From Oscillospiraceae bacterium (lineage in GTDB: Bacteria > Bacillota > Clostridia > Oscillospirales > Oscillospiraceae), in NCBI GenBank assembly GCA_021199595.1, contig JAJQHT010000067.1, positions 1 to 6,096 on the forward strand: a stretch of DNA of 6,096 bases, written 5' to 3'. Below are positions 1 through 5,234 of this stretch, in pieces; the first letter of the stretch is position 1, and each line of letters begins with the position of its first letter. A program made the position numbers and the translations under genes. The notes beneath the pieces were generated by a model. The model searched no databases, was not told the DNA's origin, and saw only the letters and a program-made list of their open reading frames with translations.

Positions 1-277
1 AGTCCATATAGGCGGTGGCAATGCCCGTCACCAGGTTGGTTGCGCCTGGGCCGGAGGTGGCAAAGCACACGCCCACCTTGCCGGTGGAGCGGGCGTAGCC
101 GTCCGCCGCGTGGCTCGCCCCCTGCTCGTGGGCGGTGCGGATGTGGGTGATCTTGTCCCTGTAGTCATACAGGGCGTCGTAGACGTTCAAAATGGTGCCG
201 CCGGGGTAGCCGAAGACGGTGTCCACGCCCTGCTCCAGCAGACAGTCCAGCAGTATTTTCGCGCCGGTTTCTTTCAT
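1..277 (-). CDS. ilvB: Acetolactate synthase large subunit, N-terminal 92 residues (runs off the window)
   Basis: Acetohydroxyacid synthase condenses two pyruvates, or pyruvate with 2-ketobutyrate, using thiamine diphosphate, in the common valine/leucine/isoleucine pathway. Only the start of the ThDP pyrimidine-binding domain is present. It reads [20 protein letters not shown], then [16 protein letters not shown] (21-36), then [14 protein letters not shown] (50-63), where Glu51 is the conserved catalytic glutamate that activates ThDP, then [20 protein letters not shown] (66-85). These blocks are diagnostic of the family and separate it from most other ThDP enzymes, although glyoxylate carboligase-like paralogues cannot be excluded from the N-terminus alone. 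The ATG at 277 matches the usual IlvB N-terminus. It lies 43 bases past leuB, so it belongs to the leu operon. Its nearest Shine-Dalgarno (310-305) is 27 bases away and is instead well spaced for a 7-codon ORF that overlaps this start; see that entry. No ilvN is visible; it may lie beyond the edge. Confidence 0.95.
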   Translation of the reverse strand, partial: MKETGAKILLDCLLEQGVDTVFGYPGGTILNVYDALYDYRDKITHIRTAHEQGASHAADGYARSTGKVGVCFATSGPGATNLVTGIATAYMD

Positions 278-297
278 ACTTGCTTATGCCCGGCCAT
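274..297 (-). CDS. Candidate 7-codon mini-ORF overlapping the ilvB start
   Basis: An ATG at 297-295 opens the reading frame MAGHKQV and ends in TGA at 276-274, which overlaps the ilvB ATG (277-275) as ATGA. An AAGGAG at 310-305 lies 7 bases before this ATG, which is ideal spacing, whereas it is 27 bases from the ilvB ATG. The likely role, if real, is to load ribosomes that terminate and restart on ilvB. The alternative is that the hairpin in this region shortens the effective distance so that the same site serves ilvB directly. The peptide itself resembles nothing I recognise, and so short an ORF could be chance. Confidence 0.4.
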   Translation of the reverse strand: MAGHKQV

Positions 298-304
298 AGG
301 CCGG
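290..304 (-). promoter_or_regulatory. Palindrome/hairpin between the ribosome binding site and the ilvB start
   Basis: CCGGCCTATGGCCGG can fold as a 6-bp all-GC stem with a TAT loop in the leuB-ilvB mRNA. It sits immediately after AAGGAG (310-305) and contains the ATG of the 7-codon ORF. Folded, it would hide that ATG and bring the ribosome binding site to about 12 unpaired bases from the ilvB ATG. A role in setting ilvB translation relative to leuB is inferred from position only. Confidence 0.5.
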
Positions 305-320
305 CTCCTTTCAATCAGAT

Positions 321-1394
321 TCAGATTCTTGCCAAAATCTCCTTGGTCATTTCCGTGCAGTTGAGGGTATGCTCCGTCCCGGCGGGGGCCAGATCCGCCG
401 TGCGGCAGCCGTCGTTCAGGGCGGTGTCCACCGCCTTTTCGATGATGTCCGCCTCCGCGCCCAGGTCGAAGGAATACCGCAGCATCATGGCCCCGGACAG
501 GATGGTGGCAATGGGGTTTGCCCGGCCCGTGCCGGTGAGCCGGGGGGCGGAGCCGTGGATCGGCTCGTACATACCCCTGCTGCCCGCTCCCAAAGAGGCG
601 GAGGGCAGCATACCGATGGAGCCGGTGATCTGGCTGGCCTCATCGGAGAGGATGTCCCCAAACATATTGGTGGTGACGATGACGTCAAACTGGGAGGGGT
701 TGCGGATGAGCTGCTGGGCGGTGTTGTCCACCAGCATATCCGTCACGGTGACGCCCTCATATTCCTCCGCAATGCGGTGTACAGTCTCCCGCCACAGACG
801 GGAGGACTCCAGGACATTGGCCTTGTCCACGCTGATGACGCTGCCCCGCCGCTTCTGGGCGGCGGCCATGGCCACGCGGGCGATGCGCTCGATCTCCATG
901 ACAGAATAGGCCTCCGTGTCGTAGGCCTCCGGGCCGTTCGGCCCCTCCCGGCGGCCACGCTCGCCGAAGTAAATGCCGCCGGTCAGCTCCCGCACCATCA
1001 GCAGGTCAAAGCCCTGCTCTATAATGTCCGCCCGCAGGGGGCATTTTCCCGCCAGGGCGGGATAGAGCTTGGCCGGGCGCAGGTTCGTGAACAGGCCAAG
1101 CTTTGCCCGCAGGCCCAGCAGGGCCTTCTCCGGGCGGATGTCCCCCGGCAGGGTGTCCCACTTGGGGCCGCCCACCGCGCCCAGCAGCACGCTGTCGCTG
1201 GCAAGGCACCCGTCCACCGTCTCCTGGGGCAGGGGAACGCCGGTGGCGTCGATGGCGCAGCCACCCGCCAGGTATTCCGTGAAGTGGAAGGTGTGGCCGG
1301 TTTTGGCTGCGGTTTTTTCCAGCACGGCCACGGCGGATTCCACGATCTCCGGGCCGATGCCGTCTCCCTTTATCAGGGCAATGTTAAGCTCCAT
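321..1394 (-). CDS. leuB: 3-isopropylmalate dehydrogenase
   Basis: This enzyme oxidatively decarboxylates 3-isopropylmalate to 2-ketoisocaproate, the third leucine-specific step, in the cytoplasm, normally with NAD and Mg/Mn. The 357 residues span the whole family. Visible are IKGDGIGPEI (8-17), LLGAVGGPKWD (70-80), substrate arginines in LRAKLGLFTNLRP (Arg96, Arg106) and MVRELTGGIYFGERG (Arg135, Tyr142), SVDKANVLESSRLWR (188-202, Lys191), and metal-binding aspartates in VDN (Asp223) and MFGDILSDEAS (Asp247, Asp251). The coenzyme loop reads EPIHGSAPRLTGTGRANP (277-294). The Asp that normally follows HGSAP and contacts the NAD ribose is Arg285 here, which is unusual and could change NAD/NADP preference. 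An AAGAGGT at 1408-1402 lies 7 bases before the ATG and fixes the start. The gene begins 14 bases after leuD and is followed by ilvB. Confidence 0.97.
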   Translation of the reverse strand: MELNIALIKGDGIGPEIVESAVAVLEKTAAKTGHTFHFTEYLAGGCAIDATGVPLPQETVDGCLASDSVLLGAVGGPKWDTLPGDIRPEKALLGLRAKLGLFTNLRPAKLYPALAGKCPLRADIIEQGFDLLMVRELTGGIYFGERGRREGPNGPEAYDTEAYSVMEIERIARVAMAAAQKRRGSVISVDKANVLESSRLWRETVHRIAEEYEGVTVTDMLVDNTAQQLIRNPSQFDVIVTTNMFGDILSDEASQITGSIGMLPSASLGAGSRGMYEPIHGSAPRLTGTGRANPIATILSGAMMLRYSFDLGAEADIIEKAVDTALNDGCRTADLAPAGTEHTLNCTEMTKEILARI

Positions 1395-1408
1395 GTTTTT
1401 TACCTCTT

Positions 1409-1906
1409 TTATCCTTTCTTGTCTTGGCGAGCCTTCAGATAAGGCAGAAGGCCGCCCTGTTCGATAATATTGTTGATAAACGCCGGGAAGGCCGCGGCCT
1501 GGAAGGTCTGGCCGGTGGTCTTATCCTCGATGACGCCGGTGGAAAAATCCACGGAAACGGTGTCCCCGTTTCCGATGGCCTGGGCCGCTTCGGGACATTC
1601 CAGAATGGGAAAGCCAATGTTAATGGCGTTGCGGTAGAAGATGCGGGCAAAGCTTGCCGCAATCACGCAGGAGGCCCCGCTGGCCTGGATGGCCATGGGC
1701 GCGTGTTCCCGCGAGGATCCGCAGCCGAAGTTCCAGCCCCCCACCATAATGTCCCCAGGCTTCACCGAGGCGGCATAGGCCTCGTCGATGTCCTCCATGC
1801 AGTGCTTTGCCAGCTCCGCCGGGGAGGGGGCGTTCAGATACCGGGCCGGGATGATCACATCCGTGTCCACGTTGTCTCCATATTTAAATACAGTTCCTGT
1901 TACCAT
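1409..1906 (-). CDS. leuD: 3-isopropylmalate dehydratase small subunit
   Basis: With LeuC it forms the isomerase that converts 2-isopropylmalate to 3-isopropylmalate through dehydration and rehydration; this subunit carries the swivelling domain that completes the active site. The 165 residues match the short bacterial/archaeal LeuD type rather than the roughly 200-residue enterobacterial form. It shows [17 protein letters not shown] (8-24), the helix-loop region [12 protein letters not shown] (29-40) that helps set substrate choice, [15 protein letters not shown] (56-70) and the C-terminal [18 protein letters not shown] (85-102). The start at 1906 is chosen because GGAGGAG directly follows the leuC stop and lies a few bases upstream; the frame stays open further upstream into leuC, but there it only shadows leuC. 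The gap to leuC is 14 bases. A homoaconitase-type small subunit looks similar, but the leu operon context settles the call. Confidence 0.96.
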   Translation of the reverse strand: MVTGTVFKYGDNVDTDVIIPARYLNAPSPAELAKHCMEDIDEAYAASVKPGDIMVGGWNFGCGSSREHAPMAIQASGASCVIAASFARIFYRNAINIGFPILECPEAAQAIGNGDTVSVDFSTGVIEDKTTGQTFQAAAFPAFINNIIEQGGLLPYLKARQDKKG

Positions 1907-1920
1907 GCTCTTTCTCCTCC

Positions 1921-3180
1921 TCACAGATCCAGGGGCGAGGCCAAACACCCGGCCAGGGCGCTGGCGGCGGCCACGGCGGGAGAGGCCAGGATGACCTTGC
2001 TCTCCGTGTGGCCCATGCGGCCCACAAAGTTGCGGTTGGTGGTGGCGACGGCCACCTCTCCCTCCGCCATGCAGCCCATATGCCCGCCCAGGCACGGCCC
2101 GCAGGTGGGGGTGGAAAAGGCGCAGCCGGCCTGAATGAATATCTCCGTCAGCCCCTCTCTGACGCACTGGAGGCTGATCTCCTGAGTGGCGGGAATGACG
2201 ATGCAGCGGACGTTTTCCGCCACACGGCGGCCCTGCAAAATGCTGGCCGCCATCCGCAGGTCGGAGATGCGCCCGTTGGTGCAGGAGCCGATGACCACCT
2301 GGTCGATGGGCAGACCCTTCACCTCGTCGATGGTCTTGGTGTTGCTGGGCAGGTGAGGCAGGGAGACCGTGGGCTGGAGGCTGTTCAGGTCAATGACTAC
2401 CTCCCGGTCGTACTCGGCGTCCGGGTCGGCCTCATAGACCGTATAGGGCCTGTCCAGGCGGCCTGTGACATATTCCACCGTCTTCTCGTCCACAGGGAAG
2501 ATGCCGTTTTTGGCCCCGGCCTCGATGGCCATATTGGCAATCGTGAAGCGGTCGTCCATAGAGAGGCTTGCCACCCCCTCCCCCTGAAATTCCAGGGATT
2601 TATACAGCGCCCCGTCCACCCCGATGAGGCCGATGAGATGCAAAATCACGTCCTTGCCGCTGACATAGGGGGGCAGGGAGCCGGTCAGCGTCACCCGGAT
2701 GGCAGCGGGAACCTTGAACCAGTTCTCCCCCATGGCCATGCCGGCGGCCATATCCGTGGAGCCGACGCCAGTGGAGAAGGCTCCCAGGGCGCCATAGGTG
2801 CAGGTGTGGCTGTCCGCGCCAATCACGCAGTCGCCGGGGCCGACCAGGCCCTTTTCCGGCAGGAGGGCGTGTTCTATCCCCACCTGGCCCACGTCGTAGA
2901 AATGGGTGATATTGAATCTGTGGGCAAATTCCCGCGCCTGCTTGCAGAGCTGGGCGGATTTAATGTCCTTGCAGGGTGTGTAATGGTCTAAGACGATGGC
3001 AATCTTATCCTTGTCGAAAATTTTTTCAAGCCCAGCCTCATCGAACACGGTGACGGCCACGGGGGTTGTGACGTCGTTTCCCAGCACCAGGTCAAGCTTT
3101 GCCTCGATCAAGTCTCCGGCCTTTACGCTGTCAAGCCCCGCGTGGGCCGCCAGCACCTTTTGGGTCATGGTCATTCCCAT
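1921..3180 (-). CDS. leuC: 3-isopropylmalate dehydratase large subunit
   Basis: This is the catalytic, iron-sulfur subunit of isopropylmalate isomerase and partner of LeuD. The 419 residues match the compact LeuC/aconitase-like type found in clostridia and archaea, shorter than the about 466 residues of enterobacterial LeuC. Visible are the substrate-site block [19 protein letters not shown] (120-138), GSCTNGR with cluster cysteine Cys300, and [12 protein letters not shown] (358-369) with cluster cysteines Cys360 and Cys363, giving the three ligands of a [4Fe-4S] cluster; the RMGH block lies near 388-391. The first ATG (3180) is preferred because AAGGAGG at 3196-3190, inside the last codons of leuA, lies 9 bases before it; ATGs at 3174 and 3168 are in frame but worse spaced. 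Only 4 bases separate it from leuA, so translation is probably coupled. Confidence 0.96.
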   Translation of the reverse strand: MGMTMTQKVLAAHAGLDSVKAGDLIEAKLDLVLGNDVTTPVAVTVFDEAGLEKIFDKDKIAIVLDHYTPCKDIKSAQLCKQAREFAHRFNITHFYDVGQVGIEHALLPEKGLVGPGDCVIGADSHTCTYGALGAFSTGVGSTDMAAGMAMGENWFKVPAAIRVTLTGSLPPYVSGKDVILHLIGLIGVDGALYKSLEFQGEGVASLSMDDRFTIANMAIEAGAKNGIFPVDEKTVEYVTGRLDRPYTVYEADPDAEYDREVVIDLNSLQPTVSLPHLPSNTKTIDEVKGLPIDQVVIGSCTNGRISDLRMAASILQGRRVAENVRCIVIPATQEISLQCVREGLTEIFIQAGCAFSTPTCGPCLGGHMGCMAEGEVAVATTNRNFVGRMGHTESKVILASPAVAAASALAGCLASPLDL

Positions 3181-3184
3181 GGTT

Positions 3185-4720
3185 TTACGCCTCCTTCTTT
3201 TCCGTGGCGGCGCAGAGCTTGTTCACGGCGTTAATATAGGCGGTGATACTGGCCTGGATAATATCCGTGGAAAGGCCCTTGCCGGTATAGGTTTTGCCGC
3301 CGCTCATCAGCTTCACGGTGACGTCGCCCAGGGTGTCCTTGCCCTGGGACACGGAATGGATGTTATAAATATCAAAGGTATGCTCCGCGGGCTGGACGAT
3401 TTTATCCACCGCCTTGAAGGCCGCGTCGATAGGCCCGTCGCCCAGGCACACGTCCTCCTGCTTCTCCCCGTCCTTCTCCCGGCTGACGGTGCAGGGGGCG
3501 GTGGTGAAGTTGCTGGTGTGGACGGAGAACCAGTCCAGCTTGTAGCCCTTCTCGTCCTCCCCGTCCTTGGCGACAGTCCGATGCTCCGCCAGGGCCTCCA
3601 GATCCGCGTCCGTGACGGTCTTTTTCTTGTCGCAGAGAATCTTGAACTCCTCAAAGCAGGCGGCCAGCTCCTCCTTGGAGAGGGTATAGCCAAGCTCCCG
3701 GAGCCGCTCGTCCACCGCGTGCTTGCCGGAGTGCTTACCGAGGACAATGCTGTTCGTCTGCACGCCTACGGATTCCGGGGTCAGGATCTCATAGGTCTGC
3801 TTGTTGGCCAAAACCCCGTGCTGGTGGATGCCCGCCTCATGGGCGAAGGCGTTCCGGCCCACGATGGGCTTATTCAGGGGCGCGCTCTGGCCGATGATGC
3901 TGTATACCGTCCGGCTGGCCCGGGCGATCTGGGTCGTGTCGATGCCCGTCTCATAGGGATAGACCGTGGGCCGGGTGCGCATGGCCATAATGACCTCCTC
4001 CAGGGCGGTATTGCCGCTGCGCTCGCCCAGACCGTTCACGGTGCACTCAATCTGCCGGGCGCCCCCCTGGACACCAGCCAGGGAGTTTGCGGTGGCAAGG
4101 CCCAGGTCGTTGTGGCAGTGGACGGAGAAGATGGCCTTGTCGCTGTCGGGAACCTTCTCCCGCAGGTACTGGATAAGGGCAGTCATCTCCGCTGGGGTGG
4201 TATAGCCCACCGTGTCCGGGATGTTCACCGTAGTGGCTCCAGCCCGGATGACCGCGTCCACTACCTTTACGAGGAAATCCCAGTCGCTTCTGGTGGCGTC
4301 CTCGGCGGAAAACTCGATATTATCACAGTATTTTTTCGCGTGGGCGGTCATGGCGGCGGCGGATTCCAGCACCTCCTGCTCCGTCATTTTCAGCTTGTAC
4401 TCCATATGTAGGGGTGACGTAGCAATGAAAAGATGGATACGGGGATCGGCGGCGTGCTTCACTGCGTCCCAGGCGGTGTCGATGTCCAGGACGCTGGCCC
4501 TGGCCAGGGACGCCACGGTGCAGTCCTTCACCGTGGAGGCGATGGTGCTGACGCTCTCAAAGTCTCCCGGCGAGGAGATGGCGAAGCCCGCCTCAATGAC
4601 GTCAACATGGAGCTTTTCCAGGCATTTGGCTACCTCGATCTTCTCCTTCAGGTTCATGGAGCAGCCGGGCGACTGCTCTCCGTCCCGGAGGGTTGTATCG
4701 AAAATTACGATCTTATCCAT
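3185..4720 (-). CDS. leuA: 2-isopropylmalate synthase
   Basis: It condenses acetyl-CoA with 2-ketoisovalerate, the committed and normally leucine-inhibited step of leucine synthesis. The 511 residues form a TIM-barrel catalytic domain (about 1-270) with [16 protein letters not shown] (7-22; Arg12, Asp13), metal ligands in [13 protein letters not shown] (201-213; His201, His203) and [14 protein letters not shown] (230-243; Asn237), then a linker domain with [12 protein letters not shown] (292-303) and LGKHSGKHA, and a C-terminal regulatory domain (about 390-511) ending in [19 protein letters not shown]. The regulatory domain is intact, so feedback by leucine is expected. The ATG at 4720 is chosen: it has AAAGGAAGG 8 bases upstream and begins with the family's usual [15 protein letters not shown]. 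The frame is open to an ATG at 4774, but that ATG lies in the U-tract of a terminator. The related citramalate and homocitrate synthases are less likely given leuCDB downstream. Confidence 0.97.
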   Translation of the reverse strand: MDKIVIFDTTLRDGEQSPGCSMNLKEKIEVAKCLEKLHVDVIEAGFAISSPGDFESVSTIASTVKDCTVASLARASVLDIDTAWDAVKHAADPRIHLFIATSPLHMEYKLKMTEQEVLESAAAMTAHAKKYCDNIEFSAEDATRSDWDFLVKVVDAVIRAGATTVNIPDTVGYTTPAEMTALIQYLREKVPDSDKAIFSVHCHNDLGLATANSLAGVQGGARQIECTVNGLGERSGNTALEEVIMAMRTRPTVYPYETGIDTTQIARASRTVYSIIGQSAPLNKPIVGRNAFAHEAGIHQHGVLANKQTYEILTPESVGVQTNSIVLGKHSGKHAVDERLRELGYTLSKEELAACFEEFKILCDKKKTVTDADLEALAEHRTVAKDGEDEKGYKLDWFSVHTSNFTTAPCTVSREKDGEKQEDVCLGDGPIDAAFKAVDKIVQPAEHTFDIYNIHSVSQGKDTLGDVTVKLMSGGKTYTGKGLSTDIIQASITAYINAVNKLCAATEKKEA

Positions 4721-4772
4721 GAGTCTTGCCTTCCTTTCTAAATGCAAGAAATTTTTCCGCGCTTTAATTCGC

Positions 4773-4813
4773 AAAACAAAAGCCGTATGGTCTGAAAAGT
4801 CAGTCCATACGGC
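4773..4813 (-). terminator. Intrinsic terminator ahead of leuA (attenuator)
   Basis: On the leuA transcript GCCGTATGG (4813-4805) pairs perfectly with CCATACGGC (4790-4782). After one A-A mismatch the helix continues with CTGA/TCAG closed by a CTTT loop. The stem is followed at once by TTTTGTTTT. This is a textbook Rho-independent terminator in the minus direction; read on the plus strand it has no U-tract. It lies after the leader ORF and 52 bases before leuA, inside what must be the leuA 5' leader because no other promoter of comparable quality is seen between it and leuA. Its job is therefore most likely conditional termination of the leu operon. Confidence 0.9.
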
Positions 4814-4849
4814 GTTAGCTGCGGTTTTGTTGCTGGGCTTCCAGCGATT

Positions 4850-4966
4850 TCAGCATCCGGCTTTTACAGCATGACTTTTCGCGCTATTATTGAAGACCCA
4901 CAGTCGTACAATAATAACGCCAATAAGCAGGATGCTGTTGAGGACGGAAACGGTGCTCATAACCAT
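4850..4966 (-). CDS. Branched-chain-rich leader peptide of the leu operon (38 aa)
   Basis: The ORF starts at ATG 4966 (or the in-frame ATG at 4960, residue 3) and ends with TGA at 4852-4850. The run from residue 8 to 24 reads VLNSILLIGVIIVRLWV; 13 of residues 6-24 and 15 of all 38 are Val, Leu or Ile. AGAGG lies 4 bases before the first ATG and 10 before the second, so either could be used. It lies between the leuA promoter and the terminator, about 30 bases from the predicted transcript start, which is the position of a leader peptide that senses charged Leu/Ile/Val tRNA by ribosome stalling. The hydrophobic run followed by a polar, basic tail could also be a single-pass membrane microprotein. 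I do not recognise it as a named family. No T-box motif replaces it in this leader. Confidence 0.75.
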   Translation of the reverse strand: MVMSTVSVLNSILLIGVIIVRLWVFNNSAKSHAVKAGC

Positions 4967-5002
4967 GAAACCTCTGTCAGCTCATAAGTAATAACTTTTG
5001 TT

Positions 5003-5031
5003 ACTATAACACACCATTCCGGCTCTGTCAA
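5003..5031 (-). promoter_or_regulatory. Sigma-A promoter of the leu operon
   Basis: TTGACA at 5031-5026, a 17-base spacer and TATAGT at 5008-5003, with TG one base before the -10 (extended -10, TGTTATAGT). The -35 is perfect and the -10 matches 5 of 6. The predicted start is near 4996, about 30 bases before the leader ORF. Its spacer and -10 carry the element shared with the opposite promoter. Confidence 0.88.
5005..5021 (-). repeat. Mirror-image promoter element, copy 1 (leu side)
   Basis: Read on the minus strand this is CGGAATGGTGTGTTATA. Apart from one extra G it is identical to the plus-strand element at 5092-5107. It covers most of the promoter spacer and the upstream half of the -10. 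The -10 part would be shared by any two promoters, but the CGGAATG(G)TGTG part is not promoter consensus, so a common regulator site or a duplicated promoter is plausible. Confidence 0.6.
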
Positions 5032-5080
5032 ACATTTTTGGGAAAAATTTTCGTAAACCTAATTATCGCAAAAAAATCGG

Positions 5081-5109
5081 TGTGCAAAGAACGGAATGTG
5101 TGTTATAAT
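5081..5109 (+). promoter_or_regulatory. Extended -10 promoter of the DUF554 gene
   Basis: TGTTATAAT at 5101-5109 gives a perfect TATAAT (5104-5109) with the extended TG. The hexamer 17 bases upstream (TGTGCA, 5081-5086) is a poor -35, which an extended -10 can offset. The predicted start is near 5116, leaving about 60 bases before the 17-codon ORF and 119 before the DUF554 GTG. Confidence 0.75.
5092..5107 (+). repeat. Mirror-image promoter element, copy 2 (DUF554 side)
   Basis: CGGAATGTGTGTTATA matches copy 1 on the other strand in 16 of 17 aligned positions, the one difference being a missing G. It holds the same place relative to its -10 as copy 1. The two copies face away from each other with 70 bases between them, so each promoter carries one copy. 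Confidence 0.6.
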
Positions 5110-5132
5110 GATTAAGATTGTGCTGTAGTCGT

Positions 5133-5153
5133 TAGCGCTATATACAAATTTGT
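5133..5153. promoter_or_regulatory. Two adjacent palindromes in the DUF554 5' untranslated region
   Basis: TAGCGCTA (5133-5140) and ACAAATTTGT (5144-5153) are perfect palindromes three bases apart, about 17 to 37 bases after the predicted start. They have no loop, so they look more like protein sites on DNA than RNA hairpins. Such a downstream position fits a repressor that blocks elongation or start-site clearance. Palindromes of 8 and 10 bases in AT-rich DNA can arise by chance. Confidence 0.35.
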
Positions 5154-5177
5154 GAATCATCATCGTTTGGAGAGAGT

Positions 5178-5231
5178 ATGGACACACAACTGCTTTCCCG
5201 GCCCGCGACATCTCTGCAGGGAGTGTTTTGA
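5178..5231 (+). CDS. Candidate 17-codon upstream ORF before the DUF554 gene
   Basis: ATG at 5178 opens MDTQLLSRPATSLQGVF and ends with TGA at 5229-5231, three bases before the GTG of the DUF554 gene. GGAG at 5169-5172 lies 5 bases before the ATG and is at least as good as the downstream gene's own site. The close stop-to-start junction suggests ribosomes may pass from this ORF to the GTG. The peptide has two leucines and one valine and no run of one amino acid, so an amino-acid-sensing role is not evident. It could be a chance ORF. Confidence 0.45.
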   Translation: MDTQLLSRPATSLQGVF

Positions 5232-5234
5232 GCC

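Larger units (their letters stand above)
4721..4996 (-). promoter_or_regulatory. Attenuator leader RNA of leuACDB-ilvB
   Basis: This is the roughly 276-base untranslated leader from the predicted start to leuA. Besides the leader ORF and terminator it offers several alternative pairings. CAGCATCC (4937-4930), within leader codons 10-13, is complementary over 8 bp to GGATGCTG (4858-4851) at the end of the leader ORF. GCTGG/CCAGC makes a small hairpin at 4845-4832. TGCTG (4855-4851) can instead pair with CAGCA (4835-4831). TGGCGTTA (4922-4915) can pair over 8 bp, including one G-U, with TAACGCCG (4817-4810), which includes the 5' base of the terminator stem and would block it. The last pairing and the first cannot be nested, so they compete, as expected of a switch. 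The mechanism is inferred. Confidence 0.65.

Noticed and set aside
1907..2167. Upstream extension of the leuD frame into leuC
   Set aside because: It only reads leuC in another frame; the ATG at 1906 has a strong ribosome binding site and gives the normal LeuD length.
369..4411. Long plus-strand open frames opposite leuB, leuC and leuA (up to 471 codons)
   Set aside because: They are antisense frames of GC-rich genes, with low-complexity Gly/Ala/His/Arg-rich translations, no ribosome binding sites and no family motifs.
4721..4774. In-frame 18-codon extension of leuA to an ATG at 4774
   Set aside because: That ATG is in the U-tract of the terminator, has no ribosome binding site, and the added residues are basic and unlike LeuA N-termini. 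The ATG at 4720 has a good site and the family's start. A pipeline choosing the longest frame would miscall LeuA at 529 residues.
4817..4835. T-box-like sequence (AACAAAACCGCAGC) before the terminator
   Set aside because: Only ACCGC resembles the T-box core; the required TGGNACCGCG is not present and no stem I specifier loop is evident in a leader of this size and content.
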